A DNA stretch of 64,000 nucleotides from Streptantibioticus ferralitis (GTDB taxonomy: Bacteria; Actinomycetota; Actinomycetes; Streptomycetales; Streptomycetaceae): positions 62,001 to 126,000 of the forward strand of contig NZ_JARHTQ010000003.1 of NCBI RefSeq assembly GCF_029223525.1, read 5' to 3'. The notes under the pieces are model-generated. The model did not search any database and was not told the origin of the DNA. It worked only from the letters and a program-made list of their open reading frames with translations. Made by a program: the position numbers and the translations under genes. This document shows, in pieces, positions 18,580 through 26,612 of the stretch (the stretch's first letter is position 1; each line of letters starts with the position of its first letter).

Positions 18580-19056
18580 CTAGGCCCCGGCTTCTGGAGT
18601 GTCGTCCCCCGGCCGGCAACCCCGCGTCCACAGGTCGTCGCGCGTCGTCGGGGCGAGCAGGCGGCTCAGTTCGTCCTCCATCCCGAGCTGTTCGTGCTCC
18701 GCGCCGGGCGGAACGACCCGCAGCGTGCGCTCCAGCCAGGCGGCCACCGGCGACGAGGGCGCCTCCAGTAGCGCGCTGCCGTCCGGAGAGCTGAGCGCCA
18801 GGCAGATGACGCTGCGGCCCTCCACCTTCGTCGGCCAGATCCGCACATCGCCGTGTCCACACGGCCGGAACACCCCCTCGACCAGCAGCTCACGGGCGAA
18901 CGTCCAGCTCACCGGCGAGTCGGAGCCGATGTGGAAGGTGAAGTGCACGGCAAACGGGTCATCGGCCCGGTACACCAACCGGGCCGGTACGGGGACGCTG
19001 CGCTCAGGCGACAGCACCAGGTTCAGTTCCAGTTCGCGTTCCACGACGGTGTGCAT
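18580..19056 (-). CDS. ssgG: SsgA-like protein, sporulation septum localisation (SsgG)
   Basis: 158 aa. The core ELELNLVLSPERSVPVPARL, the DPFAVHFTFHIG segment and VSWTFARELLVEGVFRPCG are diagnostic of the SsgA/SsgB family found only in morphologically complex actinomycetes. These proteins place and time the Z-ring and peptidoglycan remodelling in aerial hyphae. The assignment to SsgG rests on gene order: next to a GlcD-type oxidase, hppD and an asnC gene, as around SCO2924 in S. coelicolor. The start is ATG 19056 with AAAGGA upstream. The C-terminal 20 residues (after LLAPTTRDDLW) are acidic and not conserved. Confidence 0.88.
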   Translation of the reverse strand: MHTVVERELELNLVLSPERSVPVPARLVYRADDPFAVHFTFHIGSDSPVSWTFARELLVEGVFRPCGHGDVRIWPTKVEGRSVICLALSSPDGSALLEAPSSPVAAWLERTLRVVPPGAEHEQLGMEDELSRLLAPTTRDDLWTRGCRPGDDTPEAGA

Positions 19057-19387
19057 GAAGGCGACGTCCTTTCCTCGGCAGCCCCTGGCGGAGTGACGCA
19101 GCGGGTGCTGCGGCGGGGCCGCACCGGGAGAGAGCGCATACTCCCCACACCATTACGCGACTTCGGACCAAAATGCTGAATTTTCTCGGAACCCCCACCA
19201 GCGTGCGCCCGTAGCGGCTAATGAAGCGGGGAGCGCTCGTACGTCCATACGTCGTACGTGTGCGTGGTGTTCGGGTCTGTGTCCGCGGCCGTCCACTGGG
19301 CCCGGTGTTCTTCGTTAGTGTCTTCGCTAGTGTCCTTCCCGGGGGTGTCTCGCCCGGGCACGTTGGTCAGGATGGGAGTTGGGGGCT
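19057..19387. other. Intergenic region between ssgG and the RDD gene, with 12-bp direct repeat
   Basis: This 331-bp gap is a divergent promoter region. A tandem direct repeat CTTCGYTAGTGT occupies 19310-19321 and 19322-19333, just upstream of the RDD gene start, and could be a regulator-binding array or a promoter element. A stretch of unusually AT-rich sequence for this genome (about 19140-19190) probably holds the ssgG promoter. No gene is supported. Confidence 0.5.
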
Positions 19388-20926
19388 GTGGTGACCTCCG
19401 GTGGCGGTGGTGAGGAAATGCCGCGCGAAGGCTATTACCCAGACCCTTCCATTCCGGGATATGTCCGGTATTGGAATGGTGCGGCATGGGTTCCCGGCAC
19501 CAGCCGCCCGGCGCCCACGCCGGGCGAGGTTCTCGCCCCGCCCCCGGCCGCCGCGAAGTCCACCGCCGGACCGGTGACCCCGCAGGTCCTGCCGCGCACC
19601 CCGGCCGTCGACGAGTCCGGCCCCATGTTCCTCGACGAGGACCCCGCCGCTCCCGTGGCCGAAACCCCGCCCGGGCCCGCCTGGGTGGCGGACCCAGCCC
19701 GGCAGTCCGGGGTCGGTGACGCCGCCCGCCGGGTGAAGTGGGGCGCCGACGGCCCGGCCACCCCGGAGGCCGCCACGCCGGTCGCCCCCGAGGGCCCGGC
19801 TTCGGGGGGTGCGCCCGGTACCGCGGGCAGTGCCGCCTCGGAGGGCGCGCCCGCCGGTCCTGGCGGTCAACCGGCGGCGGGCGGTTACGGCTTTCCGCCG
19901 CAGGGTTCCGGCGACTCGGCCGCACCCGGTGGCGGGGCCGGGCCGCAGGCCGCGGGCGGCTCGGCTGGTATGCCTGCCGCTGGCGTCGGCCCGGCGTCGG
20001 CGGGTGCCGCTCCGGCTTCGGGCGGCGCGCCCGGTGGCTTCGGTCAGCCGCCCGCGATGGGGGGTGCGGTGGCGGGAGGCGGCGCCGCACAGGCCGGTGG
20101 AGCTTCGGGCGGTCCGCCAGCCGCTGGCGGCTACGGCTATCCGCAGGCCGCCGCGGGCGGCGGTGCCCCGGCTCCGGTGAGCCACGGCGGTCCGCCAGCC
20201 GCTGGCGGCCCCGGCGTCGGGCCGCAGGCCGCAGGCGGTCAGCCCGGGGCGGGGGCCGCCTACGCCTATCCGCCACAGGCCCCGGTCGGGGGCGGCTACG
20301 GCTACCCCCAGGCGGGCAGCGACCCCGTGCCGTGGCAGCGACAGGTGCAGGAGCTGGCCGGGGACAGCGGCGCGGCGCCGAGTCAGGCCGTCCCGTGGCG
20401 ACCGCCCGTCAGCAATCCGTTTCTCCAGGCCCAGGAGCAGGCCCGCCCCGCTGCGACCGGACGCCGGCTCGCCGCGCGGGTCATCGACAGCCTGCTGGTC
20501 GGCGCGGTGGTCGCGGGGGGCGCCTTCCCGCTCGTCATGGCCTCCGTACGGCACATCCAGGACAAGATCGACGCCGCCCGGCAAAGCGGTGAGAACGTCC
20601 AGGTATGGCTGATCGACGGCACCACCGGTCTCTATCTCGGCATCATCCTGGGCGCGTTGCTGCTGGCCGGACTGCTCTACGAGGTGCTGCCCACCGTCAA
20701 GTGGGGCCGGACCCTGGGCAAGAAGCTGTTCAAGCTGCGGGTCCTCGACATCGAGTCGCAGCTCACCCCCGGCTTCGGACAGGCGTTGCGCCGCCTGTTG
20801 GTACGTCTGCTGCTGGACCTCGTCGTGGTGGGCCTCGTCAACCTCGCCTGGTGCCTGTTCGACCGGCCGTGGCGGCAGTGCTGGCACGACAAGGCGGCCC
20901 GTACCTTCGTCGCGGGCGGCGGTTGA
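19388..20926 (+). CDS. RDD-family membrane protein with DUF2510 head and Pro/Gly/Ala-rich linker
   Basis: About 512 aa. A DUF2510 module (YYPDPSIPGYVRYWNG, residues about 17-45) opens the protein. Then come about 300 residues of low-complexity Gly/Ala/Pro sequence with recurring GGYGYPQ, GGYGFPPQ and AAGG units. The C-terminal 170 residues form an RDD domain with three hydrophobic helices (RRLAARVIDSLLVGAVVAGG, then two further helices) and the conserved GKKLFKLRVLD loop. DUF2510 plus RDD is common in actinobacteria; function is unproven, with transport or stress roles suggested for RDD proteins. The GTG start at 19388 is chosen for a GGGAG 9 nt upstream; alternatives at 19391 or 19418 are possible. 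Confidence 0.8.
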   Translation: MVTSGGGGEEMPREGYYPDPSIPGYVRYWNGAAWVPGTSRPAPTPGEVLAPPPAAAKSTAGPVTPQVLPRTPAVDESGPMFLDEDPAAPVAETPPGPAWVADPARQSGVGDAARRVKWGADGPATPEAATPVAPEGPASGGAPGTAGSAASEGAPAGPGGQPAAGGYGFPPQGSGDSAAPGGGAGPQAAGGSAGMPAAGVGPASAGAAPASGGAPGGFGQPPAMGGAVAGGGAAQAGGASGGPPAAGGYGYPQAAAGGGAPAPVSHGGPPAAGGPGVGPQAAGGQPGAGAAYAYPPQAPVGGGYGYPQAGSDPVPWQRQVQELAGDSGAAPSQAVPWRPPVSNPFLQAQEQARPAATGRRLAARVIDSLLVGAVVAGGAFPLVMASVRHIQDKIDAARQSGENVQVWLIDGTTGLYLGIILGALLLAGLLYEVLPTVKWGRTLGKKLFKLRVLDIESQLTPGFGQALRRLLVRLLLDLVVVGLVNLAWCLFDRPWRQCWHDKAARTFVAGGG

Positions 20927-20997
20927 GCCGACCCCCGGCGTCCCCCGAACGGGTGCGACCACAGGCGCGGTGCTGACAGGCGGGTTTGACTCGGTCT

Positions 20998-21627
20998 ATG
21001 AGTACCGATCAGCCGAGGCCCGGTTCCGGTGAGGAGCCGCCGGAGGAACCGTTCCAGCAGAAGCCGGACGGCACCCCTCCGCCCAGCAGCGCCGGTGGCG
21101 AGCCCGGCCCTGGCGCCGGTGGCGAGCCGCCGTACGGCCGGATGCCGCCACCACCGACGTACGGCCATACCGAGACCGACCCGCTGGCCGGGATGCCGCC
21201 GCTCGCCAACCGGTTCAAGCGGCTGGTCGCCCGGATCATCGACGCGCTGATCGTCGGGATCCCGCTCGGCATCATCCTCGGCTTCGCCTTCGGCGGGTAC
21301 GACTACAACAGGGCGGGCCGCAGCTTCTGGCAGGAACTCATCTACGCCCTGGTGTACTTCGGCTACGACGGCTACATGCTCACCACCCGCGGCCAGACCT
21401 TCGGCAAGCAGTTCATGAAGATCCGGGTCGCGATGCTGGACAACGGCGCGCTACCCGCCGGTCAGCCCGGTTGGATCCGCGCGGCCGTCTACGCCCTGCC
21501 GCCGATCGTGCCGTGTTGCGGCTCGCTGTTCTGGCTGATCAACGTGTTGTGGCTGCTGTGGGACAAGCCGTACCAGCAAGCACTGCACGACAAGACCGCG
21601 AAGACCGTCGTGGTCTCCGCGGAATGA
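20998..21627 (+). CDS. RDD-family membrane protein (second, shorter paralogue)
   Basis: 209 aa from ATG 20998. A Pro/Gly-rich acidic N-terminus (residues 1-60) precedes an RDD domain: FKRLVARIIDALIVGIPLG, a second helix, and then the GQTFGKQFMKIRVAML loop near residue 140. The last helix contains two cysteines (PIVPCCGSLFWLINVLW) and the domain ends with the conserved KPYQQALHDKTAKT. It lies 71 nt after the larger RDD gene in the same direction and is probably co-transcribed with it. The function is unknown. Confidence 0.85.
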   Translation: MSTDQPRPGSGEEPPEEPFQQKPDGTPPPSSAGGEPGPGAGGEPPYGRMPPPPTYGHTETDPLAGMPPLANRFKRLVARIIDALIVGIPLGIILGFAFGGYDYNRAGRSFWQELIYALVYFGYDGYMLTTRGQTFGKQFMKIRVAMLDNGALPAGQPGWIRAAVYALPPIVPCCGSLFWLINVLWLLWDKPYQQALHDKTAKTVVVSAE

Positions 21628-21687
21628 GCGCGCGGCGGACCATCGGCGGTGCGCCGTGGTACGCACCGCCCCCGGAGCCGTCGCGGG

Positions 21688-21996
21688 TCAGTGCCGCAGC
21701 GAGTGCTCGCTGAGCGCCGGATTGGCCGCACCACCGGTACGGGCGCGGGCGAACCGGTGTGGGTGCGCGGCGTCGGTCTGGGCGGGCAGGTCGGCTGATC
21801 GTGACTGCCGGGTCGTGTGCGCCCCCCAGGGCAGGGTGAAGGTCAGCGCGACGAGCACGCCGAGCGCCAGCCCGGCGAGCGCTATCACGATGACCCCGGC
21901 ACCTGAACTGGCCCGGGAGAGCAGCAGCATGGCGACGGTGGAGAAAACGACGGTGGCCGAACCATAGGCGAACTGTGCGGGGGTCGGGCGCGGCAT
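21688..21996 (-). CDS. Small two-helix membrane protein, conserved in Streptomyces
   Basis: 102 aa from ATG 21996, with GAGG upstream. Two hydrophobic segments (about residues 12-28 and 33-55: VVFSTVAMLLLS and VIVIALAGLALGVLVALTF) form a hairpin in the membrane. The C-terminal half is hydrophilic, rich in Arg, Ala and His. I do not recognise a named family. It is convergent with the second RDD gene and has no obvious partner. Confidence 0.65.
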   Translation of the reverse strand: MPRPTPAQFAYGSATVVFSTVAMLLLSRASSGAGVIVIALAGLALGVLVALTFTLPWGAHTTRQSRSADLPAQTDAAHPHRFARARTGGAANPALSEHSLRH

Positions 21997-22354
21997 GGCG
22001 TGATCCGTCCTCGATGCGGGGTACGTCAGTCGGTCGGGCGGGGTGCGTTGTCCGTTGTTCGTCGTTCTTCGTCGTTCGCGTGCTAGATGTGCCGCCCAAT
22101 GACTCTACGAGTCCGCATGCCCGATGGGAACGCCTGGTAAGCGTGACCTAACCCATCGTACGGAGCACAAGGGGCGCACGGATTCACAGTGCGCCAACTC
22201 GGCCTGGCCGTACAGGTATTGCGCGCCACAGTGTCAGGTGACCAAGGGGTGAGACGAGGGTCAGGGCCCGGCCGGCTTCCGCCCTCTGGCGGACAGGGGC
22301 CATTCGGCGTGATCATCGTTCTTGTCGGTATGTCCCACGCATCGAGGAGACATC
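21997..22354. other. Intergenic region between divergent small genes
   Basis: 358 bp separate the small membrane protein gene (leftward) from the next gene (rightward). It includes a run of short GTTCTTCGTCGTTCG-like repeats near 22050-22080 and the GAGGAG ribosome-binding site of the downstream gene. No convincing ORF or structured RNA was seen. Confidence 0.5.
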
Positions 22355-22684
22355 GTGGCCGCTGGTGGTTACGCCAAGCTTCCGAACGGCAACGTTGTCG
22401 TCGCGCTGACCCTGCCGCGCCCGGACGGCGGCGAAGGCGGCCATGGCGGGGCCACCGTGCGGGTACTCGTTCACGCGGTCAACCGTCAGCGGGCGCTCAC
22501 CCGGGTGCGGAACCTCGGATTCCGTGCGGTACGGCTGAGCGGTAACTCCGAGCCGCCGACCCTGGACGAGATCAGCGCCGTACTGCACCACCCGGACGGC
22601 CTGGTCTGGCGGTCCCGGCACGCCGACGACACCGAGCTCTGGCATCCGCTGCGCGCACTGCGCAGACAGAACGCGGCCGGCTGA
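22355..22684 (+). CDS. Conserved hypothetical protein
   Basis: 109 aa from GTG 22355, with GAGGAG 6 nt upstream. The sequence looks like a compact globular alpha/beta protein: PNGNVVVALTLPRPDG, then VRVLVHAVNRQRALTRVRNLG and a C-terminal IWR-type segment GLVWRSRHADDTELWHPL. No signal peptide or membrane helix is seen. It is widespread in Streptomyces as far as I recall but has no assigned function. It is convergent with pncA (17 nt apart). Confidence 0.7.
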   Translation: MAAGGYAKLPNGNVVVALTLPRPDGGEGGHGGATVRVLVHAVNRQRALTRVRNLGFRAVRLSGNSEPPTLDEISAVLHHPDGLVWRSRHADDTELWHPLRALRRQNAAG

Positions 22685-22701
22685 GCGCCCGCCGTACGGC
22701 G

Positions 22702-23292
22702 TCAGTCCGAGACGACCGGCTTCCCGGACAGCTCGGCCCCGGCCCGGCGCATCTCCTCCAGCGCCCGCTCGGTCGTCTCCGGCAGCACGCCCGCCGTCAG
22801 ATCGAGCAGCACCCGGGTGGTGAAACCCTCGCGTACCGCGTCCAGCGCGGTGGCGCGTACGCAGTGATCGGTGGCGATGCCGACGATGTCCACCTCGCTG
22901 ACGTCACGGTCGCGCAGCCACGCGGCAAGGCTCATCCCGTTCTCGTCCACGCCCTCGAAACCGCTGTACGCGCCGCTGTAAGCGCCCTTGTCGAAGACCG
23001 CGTCAATCGCGCCGGAGGCCACCGCGGGCGCGAAGTTCGGGTGGAAGCCCACGCCTTCGGTGCCCGCCACGCAGTGCACGGGCCAGGTCGTCACGTAGTC
23101 CGGGTGGTCGGAGAAGTGGTCACCGGGCGAGATGTGGCAGTCCCGGGTGGCCGCCACATGGCGGTACACGGTGCCGGCGTCGCCGACCAGATCGGTGATC
23201 GCGGCGGCCACATCGGCCCCGCCCTTCACCTCAAGGCTGCCGCCCTCACAGAAATCGTTCTGCACGTCAACGACGATCAGTGCCCGGTGCAT
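22702..23292 (-). CDS. pncA: Nicotinamidase
   Basis: 196 aa isochorismatase-fold hydrolase that converts nicotinamide to nicotinate for NAD salvage. The catalytic triad is D9 (VVDVQNDF), K102 (VFDKGAYSGAYSGF) and C144 (GIATDHCVRAT); metal ligands D51 and H53 lie in TRDCHISPGDH. The FCEGGSL start region is the nicotinamidase subgroup pattern. The start is ATG 23292 with GAAGGA upstream. It is 82 nt downstream of pncB in the same direction, so nicotinamide deamidation and nicotinate phosphoribosylation are encoded together. Confidence 0.96.
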   Translation of the reverse strand: MHRALIVVDVQNDFCEGGSLEVKGGADVAAAITDLVGDAGTVYRHVAATRDCHISPGDHFSDHPDYVTTWPVHCVAGTEGVGFHPNFAPAVASGAIDAVFDKGAYSGAYSGFEGVDENGMSLAAWLRDRDVSEVDIVGIATDHCVRATALDAVREGFTTRVLLDLTAGVLPETTERALEEMRRAGAELSGKPVVSD

Positions 23293-23374
23293 GGTGCACG
23301 TCCTTCGTAAGGCCCTAAGGGTAGTACCGGAAGCGGGGCGTTGCCCCATCAGTGAGTACCCAGCCGGGTATCCG

Positions 23375-24754
23375 TCACACGAACTCGGTGGGGAGCACCG
23401 GCTCCCCGCGGGACAGTTGGGTGGCCGACAGCGGCAGTCCGGCGCGGGCCTGGACATGCCGGGTACGCGCCGCGTCCAGCGGCTCGCGGGCCACCACCTC
23501 GCCGCCGAGCACCAGTGGCACCAGCAACTGCCGGTCGGCGAGCTCGTCCGGGACCGGTCCGGTGCCGATCACCTCGGCCTCGGCGACACCGCTCTCGTCC
23601 AGCCGTCGGGCCGCCCACTTGCGGCCGCCGATGCTGGCCTTGCCGCCCAGCGACTTCTTGGCCACCGGGACCAGCGGGCTGTCCGGGCCGTTGGCGTCGT
23701 GCCGCGCGCGGGCGACCAGCTTGTAGACCATCGAGCAGGTCGGATGCCCGCTGCCGGTGACCAACGAGGTTCCCACGCCGTACGCGTCGACGGGCGCCGC
23801 GGCCAGCGAGGCGATGGCGTACTCGTCGAGGTCGGAGGTGACCACGATCTTGGTGTTCTTCGCGCCGAGGGCGTCGAGCTGCTGGCGCACCCGGTGGGCG
23901 AGCAGCAGCAGGTCCCCCGAGTCGATCCGGACGGCGCCCAGCTCGGGGCCCGCGATCTCCACGGCGGTGTGCACCGCCTCGGTCAGGTCGTAGGTGTCGA
24001 CCAGCAGCGTCGTTCCGGCCCCCAGCGCGTCCACCTGCGCGGTGAACGCGTCGCGCTCGGTGTCGTGGAGCAGGGTGAAGGCGTGCGCGCTGGTGCCGAC
24101 GGTGGGGATGCCGTAGCGGAAACCGGCCGCCAGATCCGAGGTCGTGCTGAAGCCGCCCACATACGCGGCCCGAGCGGCGGCCACGGCGGCCAGTTCGTGG
24201 GTGCGGCGGGCGCCCATCTCGATCAGCGGTCGGTCGCCTGCCGCGACCGCCATCCGGGACGCGGCGGCGGCGATCGCCGAGTCGTGGTTGAGGATCGACA
24301 GTATGAGCGTCTCCAGCAGCACCGCCTCGCCGAAGGTGCCCTCGACCTGAAGGATCGGCGAGCCGGGGAAGTAGACCTCTCCCTCGGGGTAGCCGTGGAT
24401 GTCGCCGGTGAAGCGGAAGTCGGCCAGCCAGTCGAGGGTGGCGCGGTCGACGACGTTCTCCCGGGAGAGGAAACCCAGCACGTCGGCGTCGAACCGGAAG
24501 TTCTCGACCGCGTCCAGGACTCGGCCGATGCCTCCGACGACTCCGTAGCGGCGGCCCTCCGGCAGTCGGCGGGTGAAGACCTCGAAGACCGAGTGCCGTC
24601 GGGCCGCGCCGCTGCGCAGCGCGGCCTGCAGCATCGTCAGCTCGTATCGGTCCGTGAACAGTGCGGTGGACGGCACCGCCACCGGCAGCCCAAGAGCGGA
24701 GCCGGTCAACCGATCGGGGCCCGCCATGGCCGGGTCCATCGCTGGAGTGTCCAT
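23375..24754 (-). CDS. pncB: Nicotinate phosphoribosyltransferase
   Basis: 459 aa. It makes nicotinate mononucleotide from nicotinate and PRPP, using ATP. Recognition rests on LFTDRYELTMLQAAL at the N-terminus, FEVFTRRLPEGRRYGVVGG, IEMGARRTHELAAVAAARAA, and GIPTVGTSAHAFTLLHD with the phosphorylatable histidine; DTYDLTEA and RIDSGDLLLLA follow. The start at ATG 24754 is supported by a TAGCAT -10 box on the minus strand ending 6 nt upstream, giving a leaderless mRNA. It is divergent from clpS across a repeat-rich 586-bp gap; the pncB-clpS pairing is also known in Mycobacterium tuberculosis (Rv1330c/Rv1331). Confidence 0.96.
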   Translation of the reverse strand: MDTPAMDPAMAGPDRLTGSALGLPVAVPSTALFTDRYELTMLQAALRSGAARRHSVFEVFTRRLPEGRRYGVVGGIGRVLDAVENFRFDADVLGFLSRENVVDRATLDWLADFRFTGDIHGYPEGEVYFPGSPILQVEGTFGEAVLLETLILSILNHDSAIAAAASRMAVAAGDRPLIEMGARRTHELAAVAAARAAYVGGFSTTSDLAAGFRYGIPTVGTSAHAFTLLHDTERDAFTAQVDALGAGTTLLVDTYDLTEAVHTAVEIAGPELGAVRIDSGDLLLLAHRVRQQLDALGAKNTKIVVTSDLDEYAIASLAAAPVDAYGVGTSLVTGSGHPTCSMVYKLVARARHDANGPDSPLVPVAKKSLGGKASIGGRKWAARRLDESGVAEAEVIGTGPVPDELADRQLLVPLVLGGEVVAREPLDAARTRHVQARAGLPLSATQLSRGEPVLPTEFV

Positions 24755-24972
24755 GTCGGGATGCTACCCCGATCTCTCGTCAGATTGACGATTAGGGCCC
24801 ACGTGATCTCCGTCGCTCCCGCGCCCGGGGTTCGACCGGGGTACCGCACCCTTCCGCGGCCCGGCCGCGGCACGACTGGTCCGGGTGCGGCGCGTTTCGG
24901 ACGGCGAGCAAGCCCCTCGACGCGGACCGGCGGTGCCGAAACCATCGCTACGCCCGAGATTCCGCCACACCC

Positions 24973-25032
24973 GCAGCGCACCGCCCCCGCAGCGCACCGC
25001 CCCCGCAGCGCACCGCCCCCGCAGCGCACCGA
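24973..25032. repeat. 16-bp tandem repeat in the pncB-clpS intergenic region
   Basis: The unit GCAGCGCACCGCCCCC begins at 24973, 24989, 25005 and 25021 (period exactly 16 bp; the fourth copy diverges after 12 bases). It is part of a 586-bp gap (24755-25340) with no gene. Such arrays are prone to copy-number change. Confidence 0.88.
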
Positions 25033-25091
25033 ACCACGTCGTCGCGCCGCACCCGCGCAGCGGACCACGCCACCCCCATGCGGAGCGAGTC

Positions 25092-25200
25092 ACCCCGTCA
25101 CCCCTGTGCGGAGGACGCGCCCCCGTCACCCCCGTGCGGAGGACGCGCCCCCGTCACCCCCGTGCGGAGGACGTCACCCCGTCACCTCCGCGCGGAGCAC
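25092..25200. repeat. 28-bp tandem repeat upstream of clpS
   Basis: The unit GTGCGGAGGACG followed by CGCCCCCGTCACCCCC starts at 25106, 25134 and 25162 (period 28 bp), with partial copies on both sides. It lies between the 16-bp array and the clpS leader hairpin. Spurious open frames run through it because the composition is skewed, but none has coding character. Confidence 0.88.
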
Positions 25201-25301
25201 GGAGCCCACCGCACCCCCACGGGAAGCGCGTCATCCCGCACCGGGCGCGGAGCGCGGAACCCGCTGTGCCCCCCGCGCGAAGCGCGACGCCCCCGTGGTG
25301 A

Positions 25302-25333
25302 CCGGCCCCCGGCGCGAGCCGGGGGCCGGAAAG
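25302..25333 (+). promoter_or_regulatory. Leader hairpin overlapping the clpS ribosome-binding site
   Basis: A perfect 12-bp stem (25302-25313 with 25318-25329) is capped by the GNRA tetraloop GCGA. The putative Shine-Dalgarno GGAAAG (25328-25333) begins inside the 3' arm, 7 nt before the ATG. In the folded state the ribosome-binding site would be partly masked. It could also act as a terminator of upstream antisense or read-through transcription, but no T-tract follows. Confidence 0.55.
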
Positions 25334-25340
25334 TGGCAGC

Positions 25341-25652
25341 ATGGGAAAGGTGAGTGTCGCACCCGTGGAGATCGAGCGGACCGAGTCGAGCGAGGCAGCT
25401 TTCGAGGAACCTAAACCCGATGTCCCTTGGGTGACGATCGTCCACAATGACCCGGTCAACTTGATGAGCTACGTGACCTATGTCTTCCAGGCCTACTTCG
25501 GTTACCCGAAGGACAAGGCCAAGAGGCTCATGCTGGACGTCCACCACAAGGGCCGTGCCATTGTCTCCAGCGGTACCCGCGAAGAGATGGAGCGCGACGT
25601 ACAGGCCATGCACGGCTACGGCCTGTGGGCCACGCTCAGCCAGGACCGCTGA
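25341..25652 (+). CDS. clpS: ATP-dependent Clp protease adaptor ClpS
   Basis: 103 aa. ClpS delivers N-end-rule substrates (proteins with Leu, Phe, Tyr or Trp at the N-terminus) to ClpAP/ClpCP. An unstructured N-terminal tail (1-28) is followed by the folded core: the substrate pocket includes N36-D37 ([13 protein letters not shown]) and H68-H69 ([11 protein letters not shown]), and a C-terminal GLWATLSQD strand completes the fold. The start ATG 25341 has GGAAAG 7 nt upstream. It is followed 31 nt later by the DUF2017 gene, the same pairing as Rv1331/Rv1332. Confidence 0.95.
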   Translation: MGKVSVAPVEIERTESSEAAFEEPKPDVPWVTIVHNDPVNLMSYVTYVFQAYFGYPKDKAKRLMLDVHHKGRAIVSSGTREEMERDVQAMHGYGLWATLSQDR

Positions 25653-25683
25653 CCCTTCAACTACCCGGAGACGTACGGGCCTC

Positions 25684-26274
25684 ATGGCCGGATACTTCGA
25701 ACCCGCCCCCGACGGCGGAGCCGCGATCGCCCTCGACGAGGTGGAGATCTCCATCCTCCGCAGCCTCGCCGTCCAGTTCCTCGAACTGATCGGCCCCGGA
25801 CCCGGCGGGTCCGCGGACGACGGCGATCCGCTGGCCGCGCTGTTCGCCGAGGGGCCCACCCAGCCGCCGTCAGACCCCGCGCTGGCCCGGCTGTTCCCCA
25901 ACGCCTACTGCGACCCGGACAAGGCGCCGGACGACAAGGCCGAGGCGGCCTCCGCCGAGTTCCGCCGCTACACCGAGAACGACCTGCGGGCTCGTAAGCG
26001 CGAGGACGCGCTCGCCGTCGTGCACGCTCTGGACGCGCTCACTCCGGCCGGTGACCGGGGAGTCGTGCTCAAGGTGACCCGCGACGAGGCCCAGCGGTGG
26101 CTCGGTGCCTTCAACGACCTGCGACTGACCATAGGGTCCCGGCTCGACGTGGACGAGGACCCGGACAGCGAGTTGTACCGACTGCCGGACGACGACCCGC
26201 GCAAGCCGCTGATGATGGCGTACATGTGGCTGGGCGGGTTGCAGGAGTCGCTGATCGAAACGCTGCTGCCGTAG
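25684..26274 (+). CDS. DUF2017 family protein
   Basis: 196 aa from ATG 25684, predicted cytoplasmic and mainly helical. The N-terminus (MAGYFEPAPDGGAAIALDEVEISILRSL in three pieces) and the C-terminal LMMAYMWLGGLQESLIETLLP are the DUF2017 landmarks. The family is found almost only next to clpS in actinobacteria, so an accessory role in Clp-dependent proteolysis is a reasonable inference, not a demonstrated one. It lies 31 nt after clpS and is probably in the same operon. Confidence 0.85.
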   Translation: MAGYFEPAPDGGAAIALDEVEISILRSLAVQFLELIGPGPGGSADDGDPLAALFAEGPTQPPSDPALARLFPNAYCDPDKAPDDKAEAASAEFRRYTENDLRARKREDALAVVHALDALTPAGDRGVVLKVTRDEAQRWLGAFNDLRLTIGSRLDVDEDPDSELYRLPDDDPRKPLMMAYMWLGGLQESLIETLLP

Positions 26275-26612
26275 TCCCCGCCGTTTGGCACGCACACCTG
26301 GCCCGTTCGAAGGGCGTTCGCTCAGCGGACGCTCAACTCCGCATAACGATCGGGTTACCCGCGATACGGCTTTCACTGCCATATGTACCTTTTGTCGACC
26401 TGTTCCCGTGGTGTTGGTCACATATGGGGGCGTGGATCACCCCGTGACCCGTGATAGGAATCCACGACCAGCCGTGGGACGCCACCCATGTCCAGACGGC
26501 GGCGCTGGGCCGACCGATCGTCGGCGTGCAACTCCATCCGGGGGAATCGGGACCCGGTCCGGTCATGTAGCACCGGCCGGGCGTGCAGACGTGGAGAAAG
26601 GCGCACACCACC
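26275..26612. other. Intergenic region upstream of the amino acid permease, with 8-bp inverted repeat
   Basis: 338 bp. CCATATGT (26379-26386) and ACATATGG (26420-26427) form an inverted repeat separated by 33 nt in a comparatively AT-rich stretch, a plausible operator. The GAGAAAGG ribosome-binding site of the permease lies near 26594. No gene is supported in this gap. Confidence 0.45.

Noticed and set aside
19388-20500. Collagen-like or spider-silk-type structural gene in the Gly/Ala/Pro stretch
   Set aside because: The repeats are irregular and are joined to an RDD membrane domain and DUF2510; they are a linker, not a stand-alone gene.
24973-25200. CRISPR array
   Set aside because: Units are 16 and 28 bp with no spacers between them; these are contiguous tandem repeats.
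25092-25340. Long open frames running from 23132 or 24885 through the clpS leader
   Set aside because: They are antisense or out of frame with pncB and clpS and run through tandem repeats; no coding motifs were found.
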